Position numbers and translations under genes: made by a program
Part shown: positions 22,280 through 33,517 of the stretch, piece by piece
How positions within the stretch are numbered: position 1 is the stretch's first letter
How the letters are laid out: every line of letters starts with the position of its first letter
The notes under the pieces: model-generated
Databases searched by the model: none
The model's input: the letters and a program-made list of their open reading frames with translations, nothing else
What the model was told of the DNA's origin: nothing
DNA from: Hericium rajendrae
Taxonomy: Eukaryota > Basidiomycota > Agaricomycetes > Russulales > Hericiaceae
Reading direction: 5' to 3'
Assembly: GCA_033439255.1 (NCBI GenBank)
Contig: CM065881.1
Location: 992,001-1,056,000, forward strand
Length of the DNA stretch: 64,000 nucleotides

Positions 22280-22748
22280 CAAAGTCCTTATCTTGTAGGG
22301 GGTAGGGTAGGTAGCCTTATCTCGCAGTAGATAACGCCCGATTAGGGAAATCTAAGTGAGGTTGGATTACATAAACCCCGGAAGCGAGCTCGGAAATGAG
22401 ATAGCGAGGAACTTGATCGAGTGCGAGTCGACGCCGTGTGCAGTGCCGTCGCTCTCCCTCGAACGTCGGCCACCAGCAGCACCATGAACAAGTACTACGC
22501 ATGCGCCATCCATAGTACACAGACGCGTTCCACATCACGCACCACCGTGCGACAGCCCTCCCTTCTCCGCGTCTTGTGCGCGGCCCCAACAGCCCGTACG
22601 CACCCTCACCGCACTGACGTGTGCTCGCTACAGCAATCGCGCAGCACCGACAGATGATCTGCTAGCATCAGCGATGCTGCACATGTGCCGTCAGTGGTAC
22701 GCGTATGCGTGTGCTGCATCACGCCTGGCCCAATTCGTGTGTGCACGC
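22280..22748. other. no supported gene
   Basis: Mixed sequence between the truncated gene and the LTR element. It contains a G-rich run (GGGGGTAGGGTAGG near 22300) and no convincing frame. Confidence 0.35.
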
Positions 22749-22900
22749 TGGAGTGGCCCAAGGGCACGAGCTAAGCCCAGGGATGATGATAGCAGGATGC
22801 CGACTACATACAGGAGGCAGACTCTATCTAAGTGGATGCTGACTAAGCCTCGGCATCCTCCGAACCTCTGGATGCAGGGAGCCTCCGGCTCCCTAGTCCA
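22749..22900 (-). repeat. 152-bp LTR (3' copy in element orientation)
   Basis: No mismatch with the other copy was found. It includes a short self-complementary GGGAGCCTCCGGCTCCCT stretch near 22878-22895, a hairpin that may act in termination or polyadenylation. Confidence 0.9.
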
Positions 22901-22947
22901 GGTGCCCCCCTCGAAAAAAGCGACGTCCGCGTCGCTGGTGAACAACC

Positions 22948-25320
22948 CTAAGAACCTGAACTATGAACCCAACCCAAACCCCGAAGCACTCGACCCAACT
23001 CCTGAAGACGAGGATCACCCTGCCAGTCCAAAGGCGGGGCCTCGAGCTTGACCGAACTCGGAACCGATGGTGAGGACGAGATGACAACCGAGGGACGATC
23101 TGCACGAAGACCAGCGGGATGTCGACGTGTGACAATGGGCTCCAAAGTTGGAATGAATGGTCGAGGTGGGCATGAAGGACGAGTGGGCCGTGGTTGAGAT
23201 CGCCGCGCACGCTGCTTGAGGGAATCGAATGGCCGCGCAGAGCTAGATCGAAGGACAGAAAAATCACGAGGCGGGGGAACAATTAATGGAGCTGTACTGG
23301 TGATGGGGAGTGAAGCAGCCTCCTCAGCCCATGAAAAAGAAGGGAAAAGGGTATGTGCAGTGATAAAAGAGGCATCGGGGTCATTATGTGACAGTGAATG
23401 GTCGTTATGGGATGTGAAATTAATATCTGAAAGTGTTGTAGGTGCATGAGAAGTGTCAGTGATTCGTGGACTTGTATGCACAAGGTGGGTATCATGAATA
23501 GATGGCACAGGGGTGAGAGACGAACAGTCGGTCTGAACAGCGGCAACCGCACGCGAAGTACGGCTCACCTCGAGTCTATACTGCTCGCGGCCCTCGCGAA
23601 CGCCTTCTGTACGTCCCTCCCGAGTGCCAGACTTCCTTCCAGCCTCCATTCCTTCCTGGAAGCCACTGTGCTTCCCTTTCTTCAATCCTGCAGCCTCGCC
23701 CCTTGCGCTCGCGGTCGCGATGATCTCGCGCAAGAGATCGTGGTCGATCTCATGCACGGTTCGCGTGCGAGCGGGCACGGAGGCGCGTGTGTTGTCGGAC
23801 GAAGGGGACACGAGGTGCGGGGGCGTGTCATGCGCGTGAACGCCGGTGACCCATGGTGTACGTGAGTCGAGATGGGGTGAACTGAGCTGCGCGGGGGCAT
23901 CGGCTTGCACGCCGGCGTGAACGCGGGTGGTGGGAGTGCCTGCTCGGGCTGGGGCATCGGCCTGAACGCCGGTATCGACGCGCGGAGTCGCGAAATCGAT
24001 GCGCGGGGTTGTATGCGTGGGGGTGAGGTCGTGGATCTGGGCGGCGGCGTTGACGTGCGAGGTCGCGGGGACCATGTCGATGGGAATGGGTGGCGGCGAG
24101 TCGGCAGGCGAAGGTGGATCCGCGGGGGCATCGGCTTGCACGCCGATGCAGACACGCGGGGTGGGCGTATGCGGGTCGTACTGGACGCCGGTGTCGATGC
24201 GCGGGGCTGTGGTAGAAGCGTCGGTGGGAGTAGGTGGTCGCGAATCGGTAAGCGAGGGGAAGGGGTGCGGCAGAGTGGAGAATTGCACGCCGGCGTCAAC
24301 GTGCGAGGCCGCGGTGGATGTGTCGGTGGTTGGAAAGGGTGTACGCGGGGTGTCGTCCGTCTGGACACTCGAATCGGCGCGCGAGGACGTACTCACCTCG
24401 GTACGTGCGACCTCGAGCCCCTCGCGATATCCGTCCCATCTACCCAGCTCGTACGCGTCCTTCCGTACCTGCTCCTGCTGGTGCATCTCGGCCATCGCGT
24501 CTCTCCTCGCTTCTCTCCTCGCTTCTCTCCTCACAATCTCCTTTCCTTCCTCTAATCCCTCTTTCCAGCCGCGATCTCGGCCCTCCTGGAGAGCCTTAAG
24601 TCGAACCTCGCGCCGCGCCTCGATGCGCGTTAGGCTTTGCACATCCTCGATAAGGTTCGCGAGGAGTTCCTCGTCGATGTCCTCGATCGAGGTGGCGGGG
24701 CAGGTGCATGGTACGAGGGCGTCGAGTTCGTGGCTGAGATCCTCGGCGCGACCGAATGAGTCCGTGGGACAGGCGAGGAAGACGGTCGGGGGGCCGAGAA
24801 CGTCGATAGCAGCCGCGAGAACCGCGACTGCGGTCGTTGCTGAGGCGGATAGCGCAGGAATTGGAGCGCGCGGTGCGACAAGCGTGTCCGCGTGTTGGCT
24901 GACACGCGGTTGTTGTAAGGAGACGGCGAGGACGTCGTTGGACGTGCTGATAGGCGTGGTCAACGCGGGTGCTAAGTGGTCGGGCTCGGGGCACGGTTCG
25001 AATGCGTGGGCTACGAGCGCTTGCGGCGTTGCGATGGCAACGGACGTGTCTGCGCATGCGTCGGAGGCTGCTGGCTCGCGAATGAGCATGGTGTCGATGA
25101 TGGGCTGCGCGGGGGATGCTGCACGAGGCGCGCGAGTCGCGTCTGCCTCGTGGCTAACGCGCGGTTGCTGCGTGGTCGTGGGGGATTCCGGCACGGCTGA
25201 TGCAGATGGCGTGTCGACGAGGGCGGGATGCGTGTCGAATGGGGTTGCGGTGGCAACGAGTGGGGCTGCTCTTGCTGCTGCTCTCCAAGCAGCTTTGGCT
25301 GCGCGCTTGTTCTTGCCCAT
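22948..25320 (-). CDS. 790-aa protein of a pol-less LTR element
   Basis: One uninterrupted frame starts about 305 bp inside the 5' LTR and stops 48 bp before the 3' LTR. The N-terminus is basic (MGKNKRAAKAAWRAAARAA), followed by Ala/Pro/Thr-rich sequence. Residues about 215-305 are a long Arg/Glu helix with repeated EG and REARRE steps (for example WKEGLEEGKEIVRREAR). A Pro/Thr/Ser-rich middle carries repeated GVQ(A/Y/F)D-type peptides (GVQADAPA three times, GVQYD, GVQF, VQTDD). A second charged helix (about 540-600: GMEAGRKSGTREGR) again leads into a VQTD peptide. The C-terminus contains LDWQGDPRLQELG and RVLRGLGW. The helix-then-VQTD layout is present twice, suggesting internal duplication. 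There is no zinc knuckle or enzyme motif. A structural, Gag-like role is possible but unproven. Confidence 0.7.
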   Translation of the reverse strand: MGKNKRAAKAAWRAAARAAPLVATATPFDTHPALVDTPSASAVPESPTTTQQPRVSHEADATRAPRAASPAQPIIDTMLIREPAASDACADTSVAIATPQALVAHAFEPCPEPDHLAPALTTPISTSNDVLAVSLQQPRVSQHADTLVAPRAPIPALSASATTAVAVLAAAIDVLGPPTVFLACPTDSFGRAEDLSHELDALVPCTCPATSIEDIDEELLANLIEDVQSLTRIEARREVRLKALQEGRDRGWKEGLEEGKEIVRREARREARRDAMAEMHQQEQVRKDAYELGRWDGYREGLEVARTEVSTSSRADSSVQTDDTPRTPFPTTDTSTAASHVDAGVQFSTLPHPFPSLTDSRPPTPTDASTTAPRIDTGVQYDPHTPTPRVCIGVQADAPADPPSPADSPPPIPIDMVPATSHVNAAAQIHDLTPTHTTPRIDFATPRVDTGVQADAPARAGTPTTRVHAGVQADAPAQLSSPHLDSRTPWVTGVHAHDTPPHLVSPSSDNTRASVPARTRTVHEIDHDLLREIIATASARGEAAGLKKGKHSGFQEGMEAGRKSGTREGRTEGVREGREQYRLEVSRTSRAVAAVQTDCSSLTPVPSIHDTHLVHTSPRITDTSHAPTTLSDINFTSHNDHSLSHNDPDASFITAHTLFPSFSWAEEAASLPITSTAPLIVPPPRDFSVLRSSSARPFDSLKQRARRSQPRPTRPSCPPRPFIPTLEPIVTRRHPAGLRADRPSVVISSSPSVPSSVKLEAPPLDWQGDPRLQELGRVLRGLGWVHSSGS

Positions 25321-25624
25321 ATCGGGTAATTACGCGGGTGGTGTTGAACGCGGGTGCGACCGCGCGAAAACGGCGCACGAGCTCGAAATACGAGCGTCGA
25401 AATACGAGCGCGGGGTCGATTGACGAGGTCACTTGAACACTTGAGCACGAGAAACACTTGGGGCACGTGAAGAGATGAGAAACGGGGGCAACACGGGGCA
25501 CGAGAACGGGACACGAGGCGCGAGAGACGAAAAAAGGCCACGAAAAAGCTGGAAAAGCCAGAAAAAAGAGCGGATGACTCGACTCAAAGCTGAAGTGAGT
25601 CGAATCACACTCTCATCACCAAGA

Positions 25625-25776
25625 TGGAGTGGCCCAAGGGCACGAGCTAAGCCCAGGGATGATGATAGCAGGATGCCGACTACATACAGGAGGCAGACTC
25701 TATCTAAGTGGATGCTGACTAAGCCTCGGCATCCTCCGAACCTCTGGATGCAGGGAGCCTCCGGCTCCCTAGTCCA
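25625..25776 (-). repeat. 152-bp LTR (5' copy in element orientation)
   Basis: Identical to the copy at 22749. The 300-bp leader on its internal side contains the primer-binding-like site and no ORF. Confidence 0.9.
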
Positions 25777-26244
25777 ACGCAACCATGCCTGACCTGGCAT
25801 ACGGTCTCCATTCTCCACAACACCCCGTGTCCATTTATGTCCCCCGTGCGCCCTTTCTTCGCCGCCGCCTCGTGCTCAGCAGGCCAGCGCACCGACCGCA
25901 CCACGCGCGAGCACACCTTTGTTCTGCATGCCATTGACGAACATCTGCGCTCAGCGCCCCAGCGCGCCCGCACGCAATACCCTGCCCGTGCGTACAACGC
26001 CCCGTGCCAATGCGTTGGCACCCAGAATGGCCATGCATGTCAGCGACTGCACATCTGAAAAATTTGCCAATGGTTCCTGGATCCGATAGGACCAGGTCTT
26101 CAGAACAGATAGGATTTCCTAATGCGGAAGGCACGCCAGATTTCCTTTTCCAGTAATTTGCCACAGGAGCGCCGTTAGGGGCTGCTCCCCTAACTCAGTC
26201 GCATAAGTCGTTCCGCCCCGTAGTTGTTCTTCTGCTTTGCAACC
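25777..26244. other. Helitron 5' flank or leader
   Basis: No gene. CTCTAACTCAG-like and G-rich stretches precede the first ATG of the Helitron gene. The element's 5' TC terminus could not be placed. Confidence 0.3.
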
Positions 26245-28801
26245 ATGACCCATCCCTACCACGTTGTCGTGGATGACGTCGAAGACGAGGATGACGTTCC
26301 CTGTTTTCCTCGTTTGCCAATCGATGCATCTTCCTTGCTGGAGCCAGCCCCTCCGCCAGTCGCAGCCATTCCCTCTTCCCTTCCAGACAGGGGGAAGAAA
26401 CGGCAGGCGGAGAGTGAGCGCGCACGTATCCTGCGAAAAAACCCACGCATGGAGCAGCAGGGAAGGTTTCGACGTGCGTCTTTCTTCCATTGTCGTTCTG
26501 GCTGTTACTGATTAATTTGTGGTATCCTCGGTTTTCTGTTCGTGCTCGATCTGTCCGTCGTTTCCAAATGTACGTCATTTGTCGCCCATTGACTGTTGTT
26601 CGTCGCCTACTGTACGCTGTTCGTCGCCCACTGCACGTCGTTCGTCACTGTTGCCATTTGTATGCCTTGCAAATTTCCTCTGTTCCATTACCGACTTTTC
26701 ACCAACTCGGTTTTTTCATTTGCATGCATCAGTGTCGACCACCATGCCTGCCAACGTCCCCGACCCAGGTCGGCCTTACAGTCTAGTTCGAGATGAGATT
26801 TTTGAGCAGCATCAAGAGTACGTGCTGCATGGGAACATCGTGCGTGCCAAATTCCTGAGTCAATGGTATTCGTTTGTTGGTGTCCAAGCACGTTGCGACC
26901 CTCAAATGACTGAACTGATTTCTGTGAGTTCACCTGCTTTGCAGCTGTTATTGGAAAGCTATGAGGGGTGGACACGAAAAGATCTCCGAGTAATTGCTGA
27001 ACAGCATGGAATGCAATTTTCTGGTAATGCCACCAAAAAAAATATTGTAGACGGCCTTACAACTAAACATACATGTCGCGGAGATTGTCTGGAACTTGTT
27101 TATATGTTCCGACCTTGCAAAAATGAGTGTCGCCCTCGACGAGGCAGACAAGCTGTCACAACTGCCGTGCCAGCCGTGACTGCTGGAACGAGTTGTCACT
27201 CCATTCCGGAGCCGGTAATTGCGGACCTTTCATTTCCTACTGAGAGACAAAGCCCACGTGATATGTCTGGAACCGGATTTCCACAACTTTGCGAAGAGGA
27301 CTGCCGATTCGAGATTATTCGAGAGGTCCAAGAGTATTTCCGCGATGAACATTGGATAGCTCGTCCATGCGCTGTCTGCGGGCAGGGAAAGTTTGCAAAG
27401 GACTTGATGAAACTTGCCGTGGCTGACGTCCCTTTGTACCTGTTACAAAATGACAGTATCCCTAACCATACATGGCCGCAAGATTATGATTTTGATGTGT
27501 ATCAGCACGCATTCCTGGAAAGCCGTGCATTAGAAGACGTGAACGTGCCACGAAGCATGACCTTTTGCACGTCTTGCGACAGTCATCTCAGGCGTGAGGA
27601 GCAGCCACCGGATGCAATTTCTAACTTTCAATATTATGCTCATGATCGTCTTCCCGCCGACGTGGACAAGGCTTTTCGTGAAGCGACAATTCATGATCTA
27701 CAGTTATCATCAGCATGTAGGGCGACACAAATTTCATTTGTGTACACAGCCGAGCAGGCTGCGGGCACGGCGAGACAAAAATTCTCCCGCGGCAATGTCG
27801 CCATAATTCCTCAGGATGTGGCTGACGTACAGAGAGTATTGCCCGTGACTCCCGCCGAGGGGGAGTACATGATTTGTGTGATATTTGTCGGTGGGCCCAA
27901 AAACCCATCGACCTCCGATCTGACAAAGTTCCACCCAGTGTTAGCTAACAAAAGACGAGTTGACACGATTTTGAAATTCTTAACTCAGAATAATGCGTTT
28001 TATCGTAGTGAAGGTGTGACTTACAGTCCACATAACCTTGATGTCCTTTGTCCCGACAATGATTTTCCTAATGGCAATGGAGTAAGTAAGGCTGTTGAAA
28101 TCTGCCATATGCCACGGGGAGAGCCTGCCGTGGACGCTGTGAATAGCGGATATGCTGACCGTTTTGACGATCCTCAGTCTCCAGAAGATGACTTGCTGAT
28201 GGAGGTTGTTGGATTTGCGAATGCAGCGCAAGGCGGCGTCACCCATTCAAGTATGAAAGCGCAAGCCTGGGATTGGTGCATGAACCAGAGGCAACCGTAC
28301 TGCAAAATATCTGCCGGAACAGAATTGTTTCCTGACAGAGATCATCGCATGCTCACTTTTCTGTTTCCGAATCTCGACCCATGGGGCATTGGCAGTTTCA
28401 ATCATCCTCTGCGGCAGGGCAAGCAATGCATTTCCTTTGAGCGGCAACTGCGAAATTTGTTGTTAAGGTACCGTTCACCTTTCGAAAAAGACCCCAACTT
28501 CGTGTACATTGGGTGGAACATCGTTCAGAAGCTGGAAGCGAGTAGGTCCATGAGCTTCCGTGTGCGAGATAACCAGTACGAAGATATGTGTGACGAACTC
28601 ATGGCGTCAGCGGACATGCTAAAGGTGATGAAGGACAAATGGGAATCGAACCCTGCTGCACAGCCTTCAACATCATCTGAAAAAAAAGCGATGGCATTGC
28701 TGAATAAATTGCGTGTCATTTCTAAGGATCTGCAAGGATCGAACGGGCAGAGGTTAAAAATGAGGAACGAAATTCGCACTCTTCTCAAGGTACACGGGTG
28801 T
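26245..28801 (+). pseudogene. Helitron RepHel, N-terminal part
   Basis: A first exon probably runs from 26245 (MTHPYHVVVDDVED...) to about 26480, ending in a basic RKKRQ-like region. The main block begins near 26744 (MPANVPDPGRPY) and is open to the retrotransposon junction. It contains a WTRKDLRVIAEQHG segment, a C-x3-C and CAVCGQG cysteine region, LPRSMTFC-type and FAKDLMKLA blocks typical of the sequence preceding Helitron_like_N, and FPNLDPWGIGSFNHP just before the interruption. A short repeat of (T)GTTCGTCGCC(T/C)ACTG units lies in the putative intron at 26580-26650. Coding potential is intact up to position 28801. The protein would act in the nucleus as a rolling-circle transposase. Confidence 0.75.
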
Positions 28802-29185
28802 TGTCACGGATCGCTCCATTTCTCTCCGCCTTCTTCTCTGCCATCAAGGCATCGTGTCGGTCATGTGCTCCAGCAGCCCCATCACATGTTCACTTCCTCA
28901 CATGACCTGGGGCTATCCTTCACCCATGCCCTTGTTCCCCTTTGGGACATCCTATTGTTCTCCCTCCCATTGTTCTCCTTTTGGCCACCATTGTTCTCAC
29001 TCTATTGTTCGACCCGTTATGGTGTCCATTGTTCTTTTCCCATTGTCGTCCCAGTACTTATAGGCTCCCTGTTGCTCGCCTATTTCCCTAGATTGTCCAT
29101 TTCGTCTGTACCGTACTGTACCTCCAATACAGGTCACTGCGCTGCTAGTCGCTCTCTGCTCTCTCGCTCCCATCATCGCTGGTGA
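28802..29185 (+). repeat. 5' LTR of the chromovirus (right edge approximate)
   Basis: Begins TGTCACGG immediately after the Helitron codons for KVHGC. The first 60 bases match the 3' copy with three mismatches. It contains repeated CCATTGTTCT motifs (28955-29045). A TGGTGACTTGGG stretch at 29177 is a candidate primer-binding site and sets the approximate right edge. Confidence 0.65.
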
Positions 29186-29776
29186 CTTGGGTGGTTCTCT
29201 GCTGTCTACGACCAAGTCTTGACACCTGGACAATCTCTCATACACCCGCCTCACCTCCCTACTATCGCCCATCATACCTTTCTTCTTTGAACCCTTCACC
29301 GCCAACATCTTCACCGAATCCCGACATCCATTCCATCAACCTCATCTCCCCTTTCCCATCGCCAACACCATCGAGGGTAGTGCACTCATCCCCCTCCTCT
29401 GCTATTGTGCTGTGAAGCGTTGGGAAGCCGAAGGAGTTTGGTTTCGATTGAGGTCGTGGAAACCACGTGCAGGTGCTATCTCCATTGCCTTATACGTTCG
29501 AATTCGAGTTTCCTTTGACGTCGACTTGCAAGAATTCACGTTCGGTGCCTCGGATATCGCTTACCACTGTCGCCAACCCAACCGAGGATCCCCTGCAAGT
29601 ATCCTACCATCGACCTCGTTCCCCTTTTGCACACTAGGTTTCTTCACCCCCGAACCCTCACCTGAGCCTGTGTGGGCCAGAGAACGCCTCGGCCACCGAT
29701 TCCTCAGAAACCCGTACTCGGACCCCCTGTACCCTCATGCTCTTGGTCGTTGCCCAGTTGCGGCTGACTTCTTCTA

Positions 29777-30316
29777 GACCTCACCATTGATCCCACCGAC
29801 CCCCGTTTCCAGACCACAGAACCATACCCACTCGGCGTCTTCGCCTCGCTCGACGAATACTTCATCTACACCCTTTCTGGCATCGTTCGAATAGACTTCG
29901 TCACTCCGGACGAGGACGACGACGGTCCCGCACAGTGGTACTTCGCCGATCGTGACGACCAGGCAGACCTCGAGCTTAACGACTTCAACGTCGCAGCTAC
30001 AGAACACCGTCGCCAACACCCCGCTACCCCGCCGCTTCCCACCGTCGCCCTTCCTAGTGCAGATTCTCCCCCTGCTCGCACCACCCCACTTGTTGTTCCC
30101 CCAGGTATTACCTTCAACCCGGTAACCAACAACTACTACGCATACCGCTCCAACACCAATCGGCTTGTAGTCAGTTGGAGACCCAGCCTCGTAGAAGAAA
30201 GTGACCTGTGGTTTTGGCAGGCCAGTACCCTCTTCTTAACCACTGCAGAACTCGCACTCTCTCAAGCAGTTATAGAGAATCTCGCTCAGCAACAAGCTGC
30301 CCTCCCTCTTGCACCC
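29777..30316 (+). other. unknown ORF in the 5' part of the chromovirus
   Basis: An open frame reads DPTDPRFQTTEPYPLGVFASLDEYF, with DFVTPDEDDDGPAQWYF and LVVSWRPSLVEESDLWFW further on, and ends QQAALPLAP. Composition is protein-like. It shows no capsid, zinc-knuckle or aspartic-protease motif, so I do not call it Gag. No ATG starts it; upstream frames are broken. Confidence 0.4.
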
Positions 30317-31703
30317 TGAATAAGCCCCCGGTCAAAAACCTGTCCACTCGCTCAGAACGCCGCCAATCAGCCCCTCGTCCACCAGTCCTCAGTACCGCTG
30401 CTGTACTGCTCCCCCCACCTTGCCCCCCTCCATTGCTCCCACTGCCCCTGCCATTTGTTCCTGCCCCACTTCCCAAATATGTGATCCCTGCTCGCCGAGT
30501 CCAAGGTGTCCGTCTTTGCCGCATCCACCTGTCCAACATCTGAGAAAACTGAATTTTATATAGCTGCAGGTTATATTATGGATGCTATCACTGAGCTATC
30601 AGAGCTATGTAGTTTGTTTATCCAGCTATGTAGAGCTATGAGAGCTTCTATAGCTTCCATAGCTAGTACTGTCACTTATATAGTGCTACCATAGCTTCCA
30701 TAGCCAGCAGTGTGAAATATATAGCACTATCATACTTAGTAAGGCAAGCTATGACTACTATTAGTACTACCAGTACTATGTCAAGTCAACTAGGTGCCTC
30801 TTAGGTATGAGATATTCAGTCAAAATTAATTATATTCAAGATAAGTACTATTACAGACAAGTATACTATAACTAGCTGGGTGCGACAAGGTGCGCACGCA
30901 CACGAGACGAGGCGCGGCGCGGTGCGGCAGTCGGTCATGCACGACGCGGCAGTCGTGCGCGAGGCGTGCGGCGGGCCCGTGCGAGAGGCGCGCGGGAGAG
31001 GGCGAGGCGCGGCGAGGCGTCCGTGAGTGGCTACAGGCGCCGCACTCGGGATAGCGGGGCAATCGCGTGCGAGGCGCGGGGCGCACGCGTGAGGCACGGG
31101 AGCCAGGCGCGAGATGTCGAAGGCGCCGCGAGGCGGCGGCCGGCGACGGGCCTGTGCGCGAGGCGCGAGGCCGTGCGCGAGGCGCGGGGAGCGGGCATGC
31201 CACGGTGCGCAACGTGGCAGATCCTTGGGCGAAGTGGCAGGCCCGCGCACCGGATACGGGAGGCACTGCGGACGTGCAAGGCACGACGGACATGTGCGGG
31301 TCATCCGGGTACGACGGGCCCGTGGACGAGGCATCGGTGGGCCGCGCGAGGCCCGCGCGAGACTGGCAGGACGGTGAAGGCCCGCGGGGCGTGCGCGAGG
31401 CGCGAAGTGGCTGCGTCGGGCTCCGCGAACGAGGCGCGGGAGCATCCGCGACACGGAAGGCCTGCGCGCCGGAAGCGCAAGGCGGGGCGACGGGCAGGGG
31501 GACGTGGGTGAAGATGGCCGCACGCGGGAGGGCCATGCGGAGCGTGAGGCATGGGCCCGCGTGCGCGCGGAAGCAAGGCGTTGTGGGCGCGGGCGAGAGT
31601 TCAGGCGAGCGGACGGGGTGTGCTGGAGCCGGTCGCCGTGCTGGTGACACAGCAGGATGTGCAACGGTGTGCTTGAGGGGTTGGGACGACAAAGGGACGA
31701 CGC

Positions 31704-31735
31704 TCGAGTCCCGTTGCCACGGCAACGGGACTCGA
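31704..31735. repeat. perfect 15-bp-arm hairpin
   Basis: TCGAGTCCCGTTGCC and its exact complement are separated by two bases (AC). It lies in the GC-rich core of the inverted-repeat insertion. Confidence 0.8.
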
Positions 31736-32003
31736 CGGCGAGGGCACACGCGGATATTGAGGGCACGGGCGTTGACGTGGCCCGTGCGCGCATGTTGTTG
31801 ACAGCGTGGGGTGGTACGGCGTGTGTGCGTGGTCGGGTGCGCGAAAACGGGGACCGGGATGCGGATATCGGGCGCGAGGTGTTGAGCGCGGGAATCAGAG
31901 GGCGTTGGCGGCGGCATTGGGATGGCGTAAAGGGCGATGGGAAGCAGAAGATGGGGAAGACGGCGCGCGATGGGGATTGGGGGGGTCGGGATGTCGAAAG
32001 AAT

Positions 32004-32031
32004 GAGTGTCGCTCGAGAACGAGCGACACTC
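32004..32031. repeat. perfect 12-bp-arm hairpin
   Basis: GAGTGTCGCTCG and its exact complement flank an AGAA tetraloop, 300 bp from the previous hairpin, at the right edge of the GC-rich core. Confidence 0.8.
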
Positions 32032-32559
32032 TACGTTAGTACGAATGAACACGAATGAATTTTTTCTTTTACTTACCTACAGCCCCCCCACCTTACTAGA
32101 TCCCCGCCCGATCCGTCTTGACTGTCGATAGAAGGAGGAGTGAAGCGAGGCGAGCCAGAGAGGGACGGACAGAGTGAGGGAGGAGGTGAAGACTTGAGCA
32201 AGTGAGAAGTCTCGACGCGAGTTCGGTGCTTCAGCCACCGAACGAGCGAGTCAAAGTTTCTCGCGACGTAGCAAATCGAATAAAATCCCTTTAATTACAA
32301 AACAAAATATAGTATTGTAGAATAGTAATCTACATGGATTGAATGGAATGAATATCTACATAGTATAGTACACAAGACCGAACGGCAGAGTCAAAGTTAT
32401 CACGTCTGCCACTTAGCCTCTGACGCGGCGCTCGGCAACGCCCGGCAGCCACGATTCTCGGCTTCGCCCGGGATTCGTATATAAGGCTTGCGCGACGCGC
32501 GTTGCCTCTTGCTCCTAAACCCCCTCCATCCCTCTTGCCACGTCATCTCGACGTCGTCG

Positions 32560-32785
32560 CTCCCTTTCTCGTCGTCGTCGTCGCTGCCTCCCTCTCCGCT
32601 GTCTCCCTTGCCGCTGCCTCTCTCGTCGTCATTGTTCTTTCTCGTCGTTGTCGCTTCCTCCCTCGTCACAGTCGCCCCCTTCGTCACAGTCGCCCCCTTC
32701 GTCGTTGTTGTCATCTCGCTCGTCGTCGTCGTCGTCGTCGTCGTCGTTATCTTGCTCGTCGTCGTCACTACCTCGCTCGCTGTTG
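32560..32785. repeat. GTC/TCG trinucleotide and CACAGTCGCCCCCTTCGT repeats
   Basis: Runs of TCGTCG(TCG)n at 32565-32590 and 32700-32770, and two copies of an 18-bp TCGTCACAGTCGCCCCCT unit near 32665-32700. The open frames over it on both strands are repeat translations (poly-Thr, poly-Val or Asp-rich), not genes. Confidence 0.7.
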
Positions 32786-33517
32786 TTGTCTTTCTCTTTT
32801 CGTTGCTCTGTGTTAAGGTAAGTTTTTATTCTTAAGTCTCTTATGCTTGATACTAATGCTCTCATACTTGTTATACAGTACCTTTGTATACTTATCAGGT
32901 AAGTAGTGTGATGTCTTAACACTCTTGCAAGTTTTCGATTTTTTTTGTTAGTGTGGTAAGCTTTTGTATGTTATCTTTATTATCTTCTAATATTCATATG
33001 TTTTTCATTTATGTTTTCGCTTTTTATAGTTGTTGTAAGTCTGTTATCTTTTGTAGTTCTACTGTGGTCTCTGTAGTATTAGTAAGACATGTAATAAAAT
33101 ATTATAAAAAATATAATGATCTTAAAGTCTTTAATGTTTGTGATTAAGATGTACAAAGTTATTAAGTTGATAATTCTTTTTAACATAATAGAATCACATA
33201 TTTAACAGAAGTGATATAGAGTGAATAGGAATCTTACTAGTTAGATATAATATAATAATGATGATATAGCATATAATTAATATAGCTTCTATAGTTATTT
33301 TATACTATGATAGCTATGACAGCTATGATATATTACACTCTATGCTATATCAGCTATATAGCTTATACTCTATGCTATGGTAGCTATGGCAAGCTATGAT
33401 AGCTATGCATAGATTACTTGACTGCTATGAGACTGCTATGTAGAAAAGAGGACAGCTATGGACCTAGGAAAGCTATATAGCCTACATAGCCTTATATACC
33501 AGTGGTAAATTTCTCAG

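Larger units (their letters stand above)
22749..25776 (-). mobile_element. non-autonomous LTR element, 3.03 kb, one 790-aa ORF
   Basis: Identical 152-bp direct repeats bound the unit. Read on the minus strand each begins TGGACTAG and ends CACTCCA, the TG...CA rule with 4-bp inverted ends (TGGA/TCCA). Both flanks carry ACGC, a 4-bp target-site duplication. Three bases inside the 5' LTR (minus strand, position 25621 downward) a TGGTGATGAGAGTG stretch resembles a tRNA primer-binding site, and the plus-strand text there looks like a tRNA 3' half (GAGTCGAATC...ATCACCA). A G-rich GAGGGGGGCACC tract precedes the 3' LTR. The internal region is filled by a single ORF without protease, RT, RNase H or integrase, so it must be mobilised by another element. 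Identical LTRs imply a recent insertion. Confidence 0.85.

Noticed and set aside
23999-25423. 474-codon plus-strand ORF
   Set aside because: Antisense shadow of the 790-aa ORF; repetitive Gly/Val/Arg-rich translation mirrors the repeats of the sense strand.
25592-25624. tRNA gene next to the 152-bp LTR
   Set aside because: Only a 3'-half-like stretch ending ACCA is present, with no D arm or anticodon arm; it fits a primer-binding site of the LTR element.
30826-32052. 408-codon minus-strand ORF and several long overlapping frames on both strands
   Set aside because: All frames are open only because the region is extremely GC-rich and repetitive; the translations are Ala/Pro/Arg/Ser low complexity with no domain.
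32400-32768. Thr- and Asp-rich 122-codon ORF
   Set aside because: Direct translation of GTC/CGA trinucleotide repeats.
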